64,000 bases of DNA, taken from assembly GCA_949316235.1 (NCBI GenBank), contig OX438747.1:5022501-5086500 (forward strand), in the 5' to 3' direction. Both the position numbers and the translations under genes were made by a program. Positions 49,201-61,414 of this stretch are shown piece by piece. Source of the DNA: Oegoconia quadripuncta (Eukaryota; Arthropoda; Insecta; Lepidoptera; Autostichidae). The notes below the pieces were generated by a model. That model ran no database searches. It saw only the letters and a list, made by a program, of their open reading frames with translations, and was not told where the DNA came from. How positions within the stretch are numbered: position 1 is the first letter of the stretch; every line of letters starts with the position of its first letter.

Positions 49201-52200
49201 GTTGCTTAGTGTGAAACTAGATGGCGCTGTGTGTATGTGCAAAGATATTTATTTATTCATATTTCAGGCGCCATGTTGGATTTTCAAAAATGTTTCAAGA
49301 CGAATCTAACGACAACTTGCACTACAAGATTAAATATTAATATTTTATTACACCTTCCTAAATGATCCTACTTTCTGGTATAGTCGGGTAAATACACTTT
49401 CATAGCTGTGCCGTAGCCTCTTTGCACGGTCTACTCACAGAGTTTAGTCCAATCGGCTACAATAAAGTATCCGCCCTCCGGTATCGTCGGATTGAAGCCA
49501 TTCTCCCGCAACGCGTTTATCAAGTAGTCCCGCTTGGAGATCAGATCGCGGGCTAACGAGAAGAAGTAGCAATCAGGCGAGTCGTAACGCGCCAGCTCGA
49601 ACTCAAACGATCGGGCCACTGCTTCCTGAGAAAACAACATGAAGCTTAAAGAAAAGAATATAGTGATAACACTCGATGATCACAACAGGTCAATCGTGCG
49701 GGGTGTGCGGGTCGCGGGTGGTGCGCTTCTCTGCTCCCTCCACCTGCGGGGCGGTACCACAGTATTGTTCCGTGCCGTGGTAATAGGAGGCGCAGTGTCA
49801 AAACTGTCGCTCGAGCGCATACGTTTATGTTCACGCTGACGTTACATTGTTTTACGTCCAATTCTCTTCTCAAACCACCTCTGCAATCCGAGATGTGAGA
49901 GTATTTTGCGTAGATTAGAGATATATAAGGTCTAACAAAATTAACCCGACAAACGTTGCAGAGTGTATGAATAGGATGTACCTATTACGAAAAAAATAAA
50001 AAATTAAAGTTTAAAGATTTAACTCAAATAAAATTTAGAAATGTAAATTTTGTGAGTTGTACCTTAATGGCCGCGCGCGCTCTAAGTACGTTGCCACAAC
50101 ACACAAACACGTGCCGCGGTATCTTTGAAGACGCCGAAAGGCAACCACAAGCCGTTTGCCGCCGGCGCTTGCCCCGGGCCCGCGGCAACTTGCTGTGATT
50201 GGTTGCGCCCTGTGCCCCGCCACCCCCATTGGCGTCTTCCATATGAACGTTGCCTTTTTTCTCATTGATAAAATAAGGTACAATCAAAATTAAGTAAGTC
50301 GGTTAATTTGTATTTTCATTTAATTTTTTTACTCGGAAACTAAATTTTTAAGGATAGTTTTTTTAATGAATATATTATTTTATTGTCATGTACGTACAAT
50401 TGCCAAAGTTTGTCGGGTTAATTTTGTTAGACCCTATATAGACAGGACTTCATTTACCCACAGGGTAATTGGGCTCTAGCCTAGGGCGCAAGGATCAAGA
50501 GGGCGCTGAGCTTGCCTTTGCAAGCACCACTTGTCGACGCCGAATATATAGAGACTAAAATTTTTAGTTACTCTACAGATCGATTACTTTATTAATGAAT
50601 CAAGAACTAATTAAATATATAAAAAAACTAAATATAAATGCGAAAGAACTCTGCATGCTGAGTGTTACCTTTTTAAACCTATTGAACAGATTTCGAAAAG
50701 GCAAGATACCACTGCATCCTTAGGGAAAACCTTTTACCGAAGAAACATACCTTATGCTCATGGTAAAATTTGATTTATTATGTGTGAAACCGCAAAACAT
50801 AAAACAAGTATATTCATATCCTGGATATGCACAGGCTGGATCGGGGGGTGCATATTCATAGTTATCCTAGGGCTGTTAGAACTCTTAAATCAGGCAGTGT
50901 ATATGGATAGTTTGTTGCTAACTTGAAACAAGGAAATAATGTGACAACCATTACATTTTCCGCTTTATTGTCGCCGCCATGTCTAGTTGGCAGCTTGCGA
51001 CTGCGACCTTATACGTATAGATCGTAGTAGGTAGATCGATTTTCTTGACAAGCTAAATTCAGCCGTATTTATTATGTAGTAAAGATGAGAGTTCATCAAA
51101 ATCTTTATACAACTGAAACGTTATTCTTATCCTTTACTTTTAGGGCACTTACATGATACCAAATTTATCGATCGAACGCAGACGAGATAAAAGGCAAATT
51201 TTCAGCAATCGAACGTAATTTTTTTTACGTGGTATAGCTGCAGGTAATCAGTGCTTTTTTCTGGCATTATTAATATATCGACTTATACCACAGTTTTTCT
51301 AATAGGCTTCTTATTAACGCCTTTCTAAATTAGCATCTCAGCATATTGTTACATAGGAATTATCCAACTAGTCACGTGTAGCTCACCTGGATGGGTGTGC
51401 ATAATGTATAGACGCAATTCTGGTGCACCACCTGTGCGTTGCGCATCAGAGCTGCTGGTCCGTATGCCCAGCCCAGTTTCCACCCGGTCACGGAGAACGT
51501 CTTCCCGGCCGATCCCACAGTGATCGTCCTTTCCCACATGCCGGGGAAAGAGGCTGAAATATTGAAAATACTATTAAATATTCATAGGTAGCCAAAATTT
51601 AACAAAACGCAACGAGCTATGGTGAGGGTGATGTTCGGCGTTTCACCACGTGATCGAACCTGAAATAAAGATTTCCGTATAATCTCCCCTAAACGAAAGT
51701 CACCAACATGGCTGATACAGTAAGTTGAAGTATTTGTATTTATTAATTTATCTAAAATGTTGCAAAGATATATTTACAGGTGTCACAAAAACATACATAG
51801 GTTTATCCAAACACCGTACCAATGTCATCATCGTACACTCGTTGCATGACACATAGCTCGAAGAACTGTTGGCTAATAGGTTATTAGTTCTTGAGTGGGG
51901 ACCACGCATCGGCCAGCACAGCGTAGGACTGCCAATCATAAGGTAGACTGATGATTTGATGAAGGACGCGGGAAGTTAATAATTGCAAGCTATTTCCGGA
52001 GTGGCCTACGTTCAGCATTGGACGTCCAATGATTAATATGATGATGATGAACCACAATTCAATAACACGTATTAAGCCAAAAGTCCTACCAGTAATGATC
52101 TGCGGAGCCTAAAGATGGACACTGATGTGCGGTTAGTTCATAAGCTCAAAGTCATATGTTTTTTTTTATGATTGACTGGATTCGCGATTGACCACAACGT

Positions 52201-52708
52201 CACCTGATGGAAAGTGACGATGTGGTCGAAGATAAAGCACGCGATCCCAGTAAATGCCTATTCACTCTGCTCTTGAAAATCCCAAGGTTGTAGGATTTAG
52301 GAAAGACTGACGTCGGAAGGGAGTTCCATGCTTTGGCTGTTCGGATGACGAATGAAGAATCGAATTTCTTAGTGCGTATGTTCCGTTTATTAACTATATA
52401 CGGGTGGAATCCCTCCCCAAGTCCGAAGATGGAAGGGCGACGGTGGAATAAGATTATGTAATTCCAACGCACACTCCCCGAAATACATCCTGTAAAATAT
52501 CCTGTAGTCAAAGCATACGATGACGAAATTGTTGTGAAGCCTTTACATACAGTCAGTGGCCGTATCTGGTGACCTATTTAGTGGTGGGTTGACGAATAAA
52601 TGCAATTGAAACTTACACGTACACATTAGTTAGTGAAAGCTGATATCCAGCTTTCGATCCCAAGACACTGTCGTAGGGCTAACATTCGCTCGCACGCGCA
52701 CACACACA

Positions 52709-52766
<58 letters not shown>

Positions 52767-55700
52767 CACACACACACGCACACGCACACACACACACATC
52801 TTACATTTTAATTTTAAAAATTTATTGATTGTACAAAAGTTATTATAGCTCCGTTGACTTGCCACGAGTCTCTGCACTATTTTATTGAGCGGGGACTCCT
52901 GTACAGGTATTTAATTACTTAATAGGGGTCCTCATGCGAACTTGGAACAGATTGGTGAAGTTGTGTGACATTATTTAGACATACAGATTGTACAGACTTC
53001 TGCACAATATGTTCAAGCCGTCCGAAGTCATTCGCCTTTTCGGACGACGAGTAATGGCGATCTACATAATAAGGTGCGTGCTGTGTGGTTTCGGCATTCA
53101 AATAGAATACAACGAACCCGTTTCTTCCCTTGGGTGTCGTAAAAGGTGACTAAGAGACTTTCCGTCAAAAAACATTTATAGATATGCACGTTTCAACGGC
53201 GATGGGCTCACCCTCTGTCACGTGCGCATTTCTGTACATTTCATAATGTGAACCGTGGATATTGTTTCAATCATTCAACTCTTAATGTTTGGAGCAACCA
53301 AACACTATTGTTTGGGATATCTCTGACCACCCCATTTGGGATAGGGGTTGTGACGTAATGATGTAATAAGGAAACAGTCGCCTGAAAATGCAACTAGCAA
53401 TTACTCAAGGATTGACCGTGTCAAACATAGCTTAACTTCACTAATCACAACACACACTTACCAATCCTAATATGTTTCTTTGGCTCAAATACCATCCATT
53501 CGTAAACCTCGTCAGCAATACAGAGGACGTTGTATTTCTTGCACAGATTGGCTATCACCTCGAGCTCCTTCTGAGTGAACACCTTTCCGAGGGGGTTGTG
53601 AGGGGTGTTTAAAATAAGCATTTTTGTGCGGCTGTTGAAGAGTGATGCCAGCTCTTTCTCGTCGAGGACCCAATCCGCTGACGTCACGTTCTTGGCGCCA
53701 GTTGATTTCTGTAATCCGTATTATGCTGGGAGTGAACAATTTCGTTGTTATGGTTCCCTACCCTAAGGGTACAAAGTAAGCCGATATTATTCTTCTAGCA
53801 GACAAACGAGAAGAAATAGAATGAACATTATCCCATCATATCAACAACTGCTCGATATGAGACTCTGCCATAGCGCGATTTCCATGTGAGGACTCACTTT
53901 AATCGTCACGATGAAAATAATGCATTAAGCCTATTTGGTGTCCGACCTGTTTGGTGTAGTGGTTAGAAACTCTAACTGCTATACCTAAAGGTTGCGGGTT
54001 CGAATTGCGTTAGGGTCATATATTTGTATGATGAATACAGTCCTGTACAGGTGTACCCGAGTTATGGATGTATTCATTTATAATGTATTTACAAAAAAAT
54101 GTTTTTGTGTAGTATATCAAACATCTGGTATCCATAATACAAGCCTAGTTGCTTAGGGCCGTATTTCAGAATGTAGCTCAAGCGTAGATCTGCGCTTATG
54201 GTTGGTAACTGTTAATGCTTTAACTGTTAAGCTGGTAATGGTTAACTGCCTCCGTGACTCAATGTAAATAACATTGGGTTTACGATTTTAGTTTAAGTAC
54301 TACTTTTTTACATGTTTAAGTACTCGGTTTGGTTGGTGGTAGGGCGTTTTAAATGTCCGCCTGACTAGCTACCACCATCTTATCTAAATCTACCGCCAAG
54401 CAGCAATACCTACCGTCAATAGCATTGTTGTGTTCCGGTTGTCAGAGATAAGATAGCCAGTCCCCCAAATGTGTTGGGGTTTCCGGGTCAGCACGCTTCC
54501 ACCTTCGACCTCATCTTCACTTAACATCAGGTGTGACTGAGGTCAATTACGAACCCGTCGTGCAAAAAAAATGGTATTTATTTCCAATAAATTTAAATTG
54601 AATCATAAATCTCACATGCAACTTTGTACAGAAGTAGGGCGTCATGCCGCTGCGCCTGCTATAGGTACTTACACATTGACCCTTACTTTATCAAAACGAC
54701 ATTGATTACGATGTCAAGTGACTTAATTTGTTTTTTTTTTTTATGGGAGATGATAAGTAAATGAAGTCGGTTAAATATGACTTATCAACACTTTAGTGAT
54801 GCAATAGAAAATGGGAATGGAATATAATTTGTTATGGGAATGACTTGTATAATGATAAGTTCATCAAAACAACATAGAAAGGCCAATGTAATTTCAATAT
54901 AACGAAATGAGTCTGTAATATGGTGCCACACTATCTATCCATTATCTGCTTGACCGATAAGGCTCATATTGGAAGTATTTAATAAGCAGCCACTTATATC
55001 TCGTCATCAACATATCAGGATAGTTTTTGATCGTAGTTAATATTCTGAAACTCCCAAAGCTGTAGTCTTCTACTAAATATAATATCAAATTGAAATATAT
55101 ATCGCTATAGGCATCGTTGATAAATGTATACTCATTTATTTATGTATATTTCTTCTTGCTTATAATATATACTCATCTTGATTTGTATAATTGCAGCCTA
55201 TTTTCTACAAAGCTTTATGTATGAGATCTTTCTCTCAACAACAAATTGTCTGTATTATTTAAGTAGTAACTATTTGTTGTAAATTAATGTAACGTTAGCT
55301 GTTGTTATCCCAAATAAAAAAAAATCGTTAGTCTACTGGTTGCGATGATTGTGAACGTAGACCTGAGTACAAAGGTGGATTTAAATGAATCTTTATGCAC
55401 GCAAAGAGGACACGATATGTAGAGACTTACTCATAATGCAATAGTCCAGTAAGGATACATTTTTAAGTTCCTATAATCTTAAAGGCCCTGATTTTTTGCA
55501 CATGCATACAGTACCTATTGGTGATAGAATAAAAATGTTTTCTAACAAGTCGGTAGCTTGCTTTAGATATAATATAGGTATTTAGTAATTTTATTTATTT
55601 TATTTTATTTTATTTTATTCTTTTCGGAAAACCAACAGCTGGTTATAATAAAATTGATGCATTTTAAGAAGCATAAAGCTAATTACAGGTTTTCACTGAT

Positions 55701-58700
55701 AGACTTACAATATAAAACTAAAAAGCTAATAAACAGCACTCGTACATAAAACATTTGAAAGCACACATACAAACACACTATGACAGCAAATCATGAGATG
55801 CCGGATTTTTTTTTTTTTTTTCTAATTTTATCCTACTAACACTCAGCGCAAAAACTAAATTTCAAAAAATGCCCTACTAAGTTGACGCCTCGCAGTTATA
55901 TTGGTAGTATTAAAAAGGTCCAAACCTAGCTCTTTGGATAATTTATTGAAATTATTGCTCGCACGCCAAAGGAACGTGTTTTGTCTGTAATTGGTGGAAG
56001 ATGATGGAAGAGCAATCGGGTTATTATGTCTAAGGGATTTACCAGGAGCACGGAGGCAAACACGAGACAGAAGCTCAGGACAATCAATGGAGTTTGAAGT
56101 GATTTTCAGTAAGAACATCAGGTCTCCTATCTCACGCCGTACCTCTAAAGGCAACAGATGATGCCTTCTACAGAAATGAAGGTAATCGCCAGACTGATAT
56201 TGACCCCCAATGCGATAACACAGATACCTGATAAACTTTTTTTGAATCCTTTCAATCCTAGCAACATAGGTACTGTATCGTGGGTTCCATATTTATATTA
56301 TAAATAAAATATAGACTATTAGATTAAAATTACCACTGTTGATTTCATTGCGTCGAATATCAATAACTTCTTAATTTCCCGAGGGCAAATATCATGACTC
56401 AATTAAGTATTTTTAGAAAATATCAAGTAGCCATTGATTATTTTTTTTTTGAAAAATGTTTTAGGATATCTTAACATCTTCTACAACGAAATGAAGTTCA
56501 CAGTGGTAACTTTAATTTCATATTGTAGGTTTTATGATTAAATACCTATACTATACCTAAAGCAAGCTAAGAGAATGATTAGAAAACATTTTTATTCTAT
56601 TACTGATAGTTCTACAAAAATTCAGGAAGTTTTAGGAAGTTACCTCACAAAAATTACGTACGTACGTACCTGATAGACTATAAAATCAGCAGGCGAGTTC
56701 AATGTACTTTGTTATTGAATTTGTTGTTGAATTATTTTCACAGTAAGAAGTTTGCTGCGTTGCTTTGACACAGAATAAATAAAAACTCAACTCACTGGCT
56801 GTAAAGCGATGAATTTGGGAATACCTCCAGCTTGTCTGATCATTGGCTCGTAACAATCGAAGAACGGTTCGATGACGATCACCTCGTCACCTGTCTCCAC
56901 ATGACCTGTAAAGTGTTGGAATGAATATGAAGGACAAATATGAAAGGCTTTTATTTTAAAATCATTTATCTCACAGCGGGATTCCATAGGCTAATGTTTG
57001 GGGTAGCGATAAAAAATCCCGAATTTAAATATTTGGGACAAAAGTTGTTACTTTTGATGATACGAACTCAGTTTTAAGAGGTTTCCATTGATTTATAAAT
57101 AAAGAAGTATAACTTTGTATTTCTGCTAAATAGGTAACAGCTGTTTCGATTACATTTATTATTTTCATGAACTCTTTTTTTTTATGCTCGACGGATTCGT
57201 ACTTGACCTCAATCACACCTGATGTTAAGTGAAGATGAGGTCGAAGGTGGAAGCGTACTGACCCGGAAACCCCAACACATTTGGGGGACTGGCTATCTCT
57301 GACAACCGGAACACAACAATGCTATTAACATCGCTGCTTGGCGGCAGATTTAGATAAGATGGTGGTAGCTAGCCAGGCGGACATTTAAAATGCCCCACCA
57401 CCAACCAAACCGAGTACTTAAACATGTACCCCGCTGAGGATCGAACCCGCGACCTCCGAATCGTAAACCCAATGTTGTTAACATTGAGCCACGCAGGCGG
57501 CCACACTGTACAAACTTCGTTATTACTACTACGTTAACTAGATTACAATACTAACCCATTGGGAACTGGAGGGCTTACCCAAAATAATAGAGAATAAAGC
57601 CTCATAGGCCCCACACCCCACCAAAATTTCATTGTTTGGGTCTATCTCTCGACCAATGAGCGGAGAGTAAACTTTTGATAAGCTTTGCACCAGCCGTGGG
57701 TGACCCTGAAATTAAAAAAAGAGTTTTAGAATAATTAAGCAATGCAAAACAAGCTATTAGTCTCCTAACACAGATTCGTTTAGCGAACCCATAATTTTGT
57801 AAAACCACCTTTAATAACTATAAAATGAAAAACACACTACGCCGTCAAACGCCTAACAACCGTCGTTTATCGTTGGAGGTTAAAAATTGACTCATTCATC
57901 ATTACAGACGTTATTAAATTAAATTGAGTGTTATTTTCAATATTCTTTGATAACAAAATATATTAAAATCCGAATTTTATGAAAGACCGAAAGACTATAA
58001 TAGATAGATAAAAAGTTTATTGCAACTGGCACACATAAAAGAAAGAAAGAAACATACATAAGTGCCATACAATTTTTTTTAACAAACACAAACAGAGATG
58101 TCAACAAATATACCATAACAATTATATAAGCATTTTCCCAATACATTCAAAACTTACTGCCGATTGTATGGGGCATGTGTGCAACGTCATGCAACACGGT
58201 CATAGCTGAGTGCATTAAAATAATATAATATCATCCAGCAGAGTAAAAAAGCAATAAGAGCTAAGAACTGTCTTACAAACATTTTCGAAGATAACCGTTT
58301 CAAATTCGGTTCAGCTTTTTGGCGCCACCTAGGTTTTAATGTCCTCCAAACACCCCCTTTATTGCGTCGGGATTAAAACGGTAAATTTCTATATAACAAG
58401 TGTGTGTCATTAATCATTGCAATTATGTAAATCTATCTACAATGAGATATTTCAAACTATAAATTCATTTATTTGTGTACATGTACATTAAGTCTTTTCT
58501 ATTCCTTCGTACAATATTGTTATGCAATAGCGTTGAATAAATAAATGTTTAACTAAAAGCTGCATATATCTAGGCTCTATAACCAACCTCTATTCAAAAA
58601 TATCACAAACCTACTTCACAGTGAGGGACTACCCTTACAGCTTCAAACACATAAAAAGGTAGATTCTATTTGGCCTAGAACTTAAATTGAAAGTGTTGTT

Positions 58701-61414
58701 ATATTCTGGATGTATCAGATAAAATAGATATAGCCCCTCGCCAAATAGGGATGATTAAAAAATTGATAAATTTAAAAAAAAAACTCACAAATCCCCTAGT
58801 GTACTGATTGAGCAGAGGGTTCTCTCCAGTGACAACATCGGCCAGTGCTTTGGTGACATTTTGTGGAGCGTGGTAGTCAGGGAAGCCCTGCCCAAGATTC
58901 ACAGCTGGCTTGTACTCGGCTGCTAACTGGATATATTCCACCCTGTGGATTTATGGATAAGTCTTTGTTCCACAAGTTAAAAGTTGTGAGAGGGTTATGC
59001 TCAACCGCCTCCGTGGCTCAATGTAAACAACTTTGGGTGTACGATTCGGAGGTCGCGGGTTCGATCCCCAACGGGATACATGTTTAAGTACTCGGTTTGG
59101 TTGGTGGTAGGGCATTTTAAATATCCGCCTGGCTAGCTACCACCATCTTATCTAAATCTGCCGCCAAGCAGCAATGTTAATAGCATTGTTGTGTTCCGGT
59201 TGTCGGAGATAAAATAACCAATCCCCCAAATGTGTTGGGGTTTCCGGGTAAGTACGCTTCCACCTTCGATCTCATCTTCAATAGCAAGTGTATTACGTCA
59301 CATTCGAATAATTTGTTGTATAACCAACATACTTGCTGTGTACCTATCCCAGAAATCTGTGTACCTTTCCCTATAATCCCGTTTGATAAACAACTTAACT
59401 AGAAGGAATTATTTTTCCTAGTAGAATACCAGTTATCAAATTTGGTTATCTACAAGAAACAAGGGAAAGAAACTTATACCCGCGATCCTTAGGTCAACAT
59501 TGATACCTCTTGTACCTACAGAAACAAGCATCAGTTAAACCAAATCTGATAAGGTTTTCCAGAAAATAAAAAAAAAACAAACTTTAAATACAGTTGTCAG
59601 AGATAAGGTACCCAGTATAACAATATTTTAAAACAAATTCAAAGTCATCATTCTATATTTTCATAGACATCACTAGAGCACTTGAAACTAACACAATGTT
59701 AAGTTCCAACTCATTTAAATGATTTAGAAATTAGTTGTTGTAAAGAGGTAACATTAAATTCTTTTTCTTATATAATTAGTGCTAGTTCATTTGTTACGCA
59801 CGCTCCATTACAATGAATATTCTACATAGTTTGAAGATTCAAGGTCTACTGGTGTTATCTTACATCTGCAGTTAAAAGCAAATTTTATTGTGTGTAAAAG
59901 GCTATTAGGAAATAAACAATTAACTACTAAAGAGATAAAAACGCAAACTTAAACTGAACGGACTTGATGTAGGAGTGTTTCACACTATTTTATCATTATG
60001 GCACTCAGAAAGAGCCATGAAGTTATTCAGTTTTGTGAACTCATCGGTGTCTCGTTAAGTGTAGCGATTAGTTAAGGGGTACGATGGGACTGCCATACAA
60101 AATTTGTAAAAGTCCCTGTAAAAACTTTGATTAAATAAAAATAAAATAAAAACGCATGGAAGAGACAGCTCGATTCTAAAGTTGTTTCTTTGATTTGTAT
60201 TAGTAAAACATTACTCTTCTTTCTTGGCCAGTGGGTAAAAATTGAGTACTCATCAAACATTATTGACAATAAAAATAGCAAACTCAGTTTCTTGGGCTAC
60301 ATCTCAAAGGAAAACTAAGTTTTAGGGCCGTAATAATAAATAATAAATAATTATTTCGGGCACTTACCCCAATCATCCAGTCCCAAACTAAGCAAAGCTT
60401 GTACTATGGACACTAGATAACGGCTAAACATACATAAATATTTATATAAACATCCATGACTCAGGAATAAATGTTCATATTCATCACACAAACATTTACC
60501 CGTCACGGGATTCGAATCCACAACCGTTGGTTTCGCTGACAGGGTCACTACCCACTACACCAATCGGTCGTCAAATAATAAATCGATCTTGAGATTGAGA
60601 TCGCGTTTGGTTTGCAATAAAATTTTTGTATCAACTTAGAGTAATCTCAATCTTGAAAATAATTTATTGATATGATCCTTAAATAATGGCAATTTTCAAG
60701 TGTACATAGGATTTATGAAGATGCTCATGGAAACAAAGAAACATTGATAAATTGACTTGTGCATTCAAATAATTGATAAGTTGTCAATATGTATCTGAAT
60801 GGTTTATTTTTCTGGTGTCATGTAGATAAATTGAGTTAAAAAAATAAAAAATATGGAACACCCAAGTCCTTTACTTGATTAAAAGATATCAACCAAATAG
60901 CATACCCTAGTGACGAGCAGCAATTTGTGAGAAGCTTCAATGAAGAATGTACTGCTATTGACAAGTGATACAAATTTGCCTCATCTTCAATCTCTATAAA
61001 ACTGATAACATGTATTTACAATACTGATAAAAACTTCACTCAGTTATATAATAGGCTACAAGAAATGTATAGTATAGTCTTCCTTTATTTAGTAGTGGTT
61101 AGTTTCTCACTATATTGAAGTTTTAAATTTTTATTAGGTTTGAGAGAAGATATGGACCCCTGGTTACAGAGGAAACTTTTCGCATATTTCCGTGCGTTCT
61201 CAATTTCACTGTCTTTTAGCACGAGCAAACTCTTGGAGGTGAAAAAGTGTGAATATTCAAACTTTTTGCGCCCCCTTAGAGACGCCCTGACCGAAATTTC
61301 TAGTGTTTTACTGCTCCGTTTTCGAAAACGTAGCTTTAGCGTTATCCCAGTTACTTACCAGACACTTTTCTCCCCTGCGCCATAGCGAGAAGGCAGTTTA
61401 AATTTATCACACAT
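46259..61414 (-). CDS. Kyat: Kynurenine aminotransferase / cysteine-S-conjugate beta-lyase (PLP class I aminotransferase), 9 coding exons, 424 aa
   Basis: Coding exons in transcript order: 61414-61359, 58942-58789, 57705-57579, 56905-56796, 53708-53462, 51553-51387, 49625-49439, 48261-48098, 46321-46259 (stop TAG). All introns are GT-AG with matching phases. The fold-type I PLP enzyme transaminates kynurenine (to kynurenate), glutamine and related amino acids. Landmarks: N-L-G-Q-G-F-P-D at 34-41, G-A-Y at 102-104, N187 in N-T-P-H-N-P, D215 and Y218 in A-D-E-V-Y-E, Schiff-base lysine K249 in [12 protein letters not shown], and substrate carboxylate arginine R399 in R-F-C-F. Length matches KYAT1/KYAT3 (about 420-425 aa). 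The start ATG gives M-C-D-K-F with no mitochondrial leader, so a cytosolic form is inferred; an alternative first exon with a leader is not excluded. KYAT1 and KYAT3 orthology cannot be separated here. The 20-codon last exon and 18-codon first exon are easy to miss but join in phase. Confidence 0.96.
46454..46509. repeat. Perfect 25-bp inverted repeat with 6-nt loop
   Basis: Positions 46454-46478 (gattagtaatagatctaata + aaatt) are the exact reverse complement of 46485-46509; the loop is acaaca. It lies in KYAT intron 8, 133 bp from the last exon. AT-rich, with an AGATCT in each arm. Confidence 0.93.
46822..47122 (+). mobile_element. Truncated non-LTR retroelement insertion with 15-bp target duplication
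   Basis: A GC-rich 301-bp insert ends in a poly-A run. It is flanked by perfect copies of ggtaagttataatct (46807-46821 and 47123-47137). The insert shares ggttttagtgggtat, gggagtcccacataac and a gcgtcaaaa end with the insert at 47679. It lies in KYAT intron 8, antisense to the gene. Confidence 0.88.
47370..47580 (+). repeat. Dispersed repeat between the two retro-insertions
   Basis: Contains ccactgttgaacaa and a block (gggaggatttaccctaatagc...gagcatcgcaccaatgacg) resembling 16715-16800. Probably another LINE 3' region; it explains the 115-codon minus-strand frame here. Confidence 0.5.
47679..47822 (+). mobile_element. Second insertion of the same retroelement family, 16-bp target duplication
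   Basis: A 144-bp 5'-truncated copy with a short poly-A end, flanked by perfect ggtcgaacaatagggc (47663-47678 and 47823-47838). Same orientation as the copy 560 bp upstream, with a different interior deletion pattern. Confidence 0.88.
48993..49255 (+). mobile_element. SINE family 2 in KYAT intron 7
   Basis: Forward copy with head tgtttggtgtagtggttaga and an in-head duplication (aaactataccaaactctgactactatacc), then body to atggcgctgtgtgtatgtgc. Confidence 0.83.
49929..50433. mobile_element. DNA transposon-like element with 26-bp perfect TIRs in KYAT intron 6
   Basis: Positions 49929-49954 (ggtctaacaaaattaacccg...) are the exact reverse complement of 50408-50433. Tatata-type sequence lies outside both ends. 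The 505-bp unit has a strikingly GC-rich core (about 50070-50235, including gccgccggcgcttgccccgg) in AT-rich surroundings. No transposase frame was recognised. Confidence 0.78.
50434..51386. other. KYAT intron 6, remainder
   Basis: No repeat or exon recognised between the TIR element and exon 6. Confidence 0.5.
52150..52460 (-). mobile_element. LINE 3' end (ORF2 C-terminus and tail) in KYAT intron 5
   Basis: A minus-strand frame with [19 protein letters not shown] and F-K-S-R-V-N-R-H-L. The 3' end has gtggtcaatcgcgaatccagtcaatc and an A-run. Related 3' ends are at 61905-62045 and 24403-24495; tails only, in + orientation, are at 25318-25376, 36070-36112 and 43690-43735. Confidence 0.78.
52684..52798. 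repeat. (CA)n microsatellite with CG interruptions
   Basis: About 115 bp of CA repeat broken by a few cacg steps, in intron 5 of the aminotransferase gene. It explains the His/Thr-rich and Cys/Val-rich frames on the two strands. Confidence 0.97.
53123..53370 (+). repeat. Dispersed repeat with 'acgtttcaacggcgatgggct' core, copy 2
   Basis: Longer copy of the 45385 family, including gggtgtcgtaaaaggtgact at the left. Lies just downstream (transcript sense) of KYAT exon 5. Confidence 0.6.
53942..54158 (+). mobile_element. SINE family 2, 3'-truncated, in KYAT intron 4
   Basis: Intact head and B-box-like cgggttcgaattg. The body ends at caagcctagttgcttagg, then unrelated sequence follows. Confidence 0.8.
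54244..54571 (+). mobile_element. SINE family 1, with internal deletion of the B-box region, in KYAT intron 4
   Basis: The head reads 'ctgcctccgtgactcaatg'. The stretch where other copies have the B box is replaced by ttttagtttaagtactac, so this copy may be transcriptionally dead. The body and poly-A end are intact. Confidence 0.82.
54572..55589. other. KYAT intron 4, unannotated part
   Basis: AT-rich; no exon or shared repeat seen. Confidence 0.5.
55590..56292 (-). mobile_element. LINE ORF2 C-terminal fragment with (TTTTA)n tail in KYAT intron 4
   Basis: A minus-strand frame from 56292 to 55855 reads [20 protein letters not shown] and later [12 protein letters not shown]. This is the region downstream of reverse transcriptase in Jockey/CR1-group ORF2. 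The 3' UTR runs to a TTTTA pentamer tail at 55594-55620. Same transcriptional orientation as KYAT. Confidence 0.8.
57176..57501 (-). mobile_element. SINE family 1, near full length, in KYAT intron 3
   Basis: Reverse-complement copy with head at 57500 and tail at about 57176. It occupies half of the 673-bp intron between exons 3 and 4. Confidence 0.85.
59003..59280 (+). mobile_element. SINE family 1, 3'-truncated, in KYAT intron 1
   Basis: Intact head and B-box-like gggttcgatcc, with the body up to ctcatcttca, then non-SINE sequence. It lies 60 bp upstream (in transcript sense) of KYAT exon 2. Confidence 0.83.
59281..60360. other. KYAT intron 1, unannotated part
   Basis: AT-rich with short A-runs; nothing supported. 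Confidence 0.5.
60361..60575 (-). mobile_element. SINE family 3 in KYAT intron 1
   Basis: Reverse copy from ttaccccaatcatccagtccc to the head ccaatcggtcgtca. It appears inserted in a Harbinger-like MITE fragment (gggccgtaataataaat on the left, gatcttgagattgagatcg on the right). Confidence 0.78.

Noticed and set aside
52626..52877. His/Thr-rich and Cys/Val-rich frames
   Set aside because: They come from the (CA)n microsatellite.
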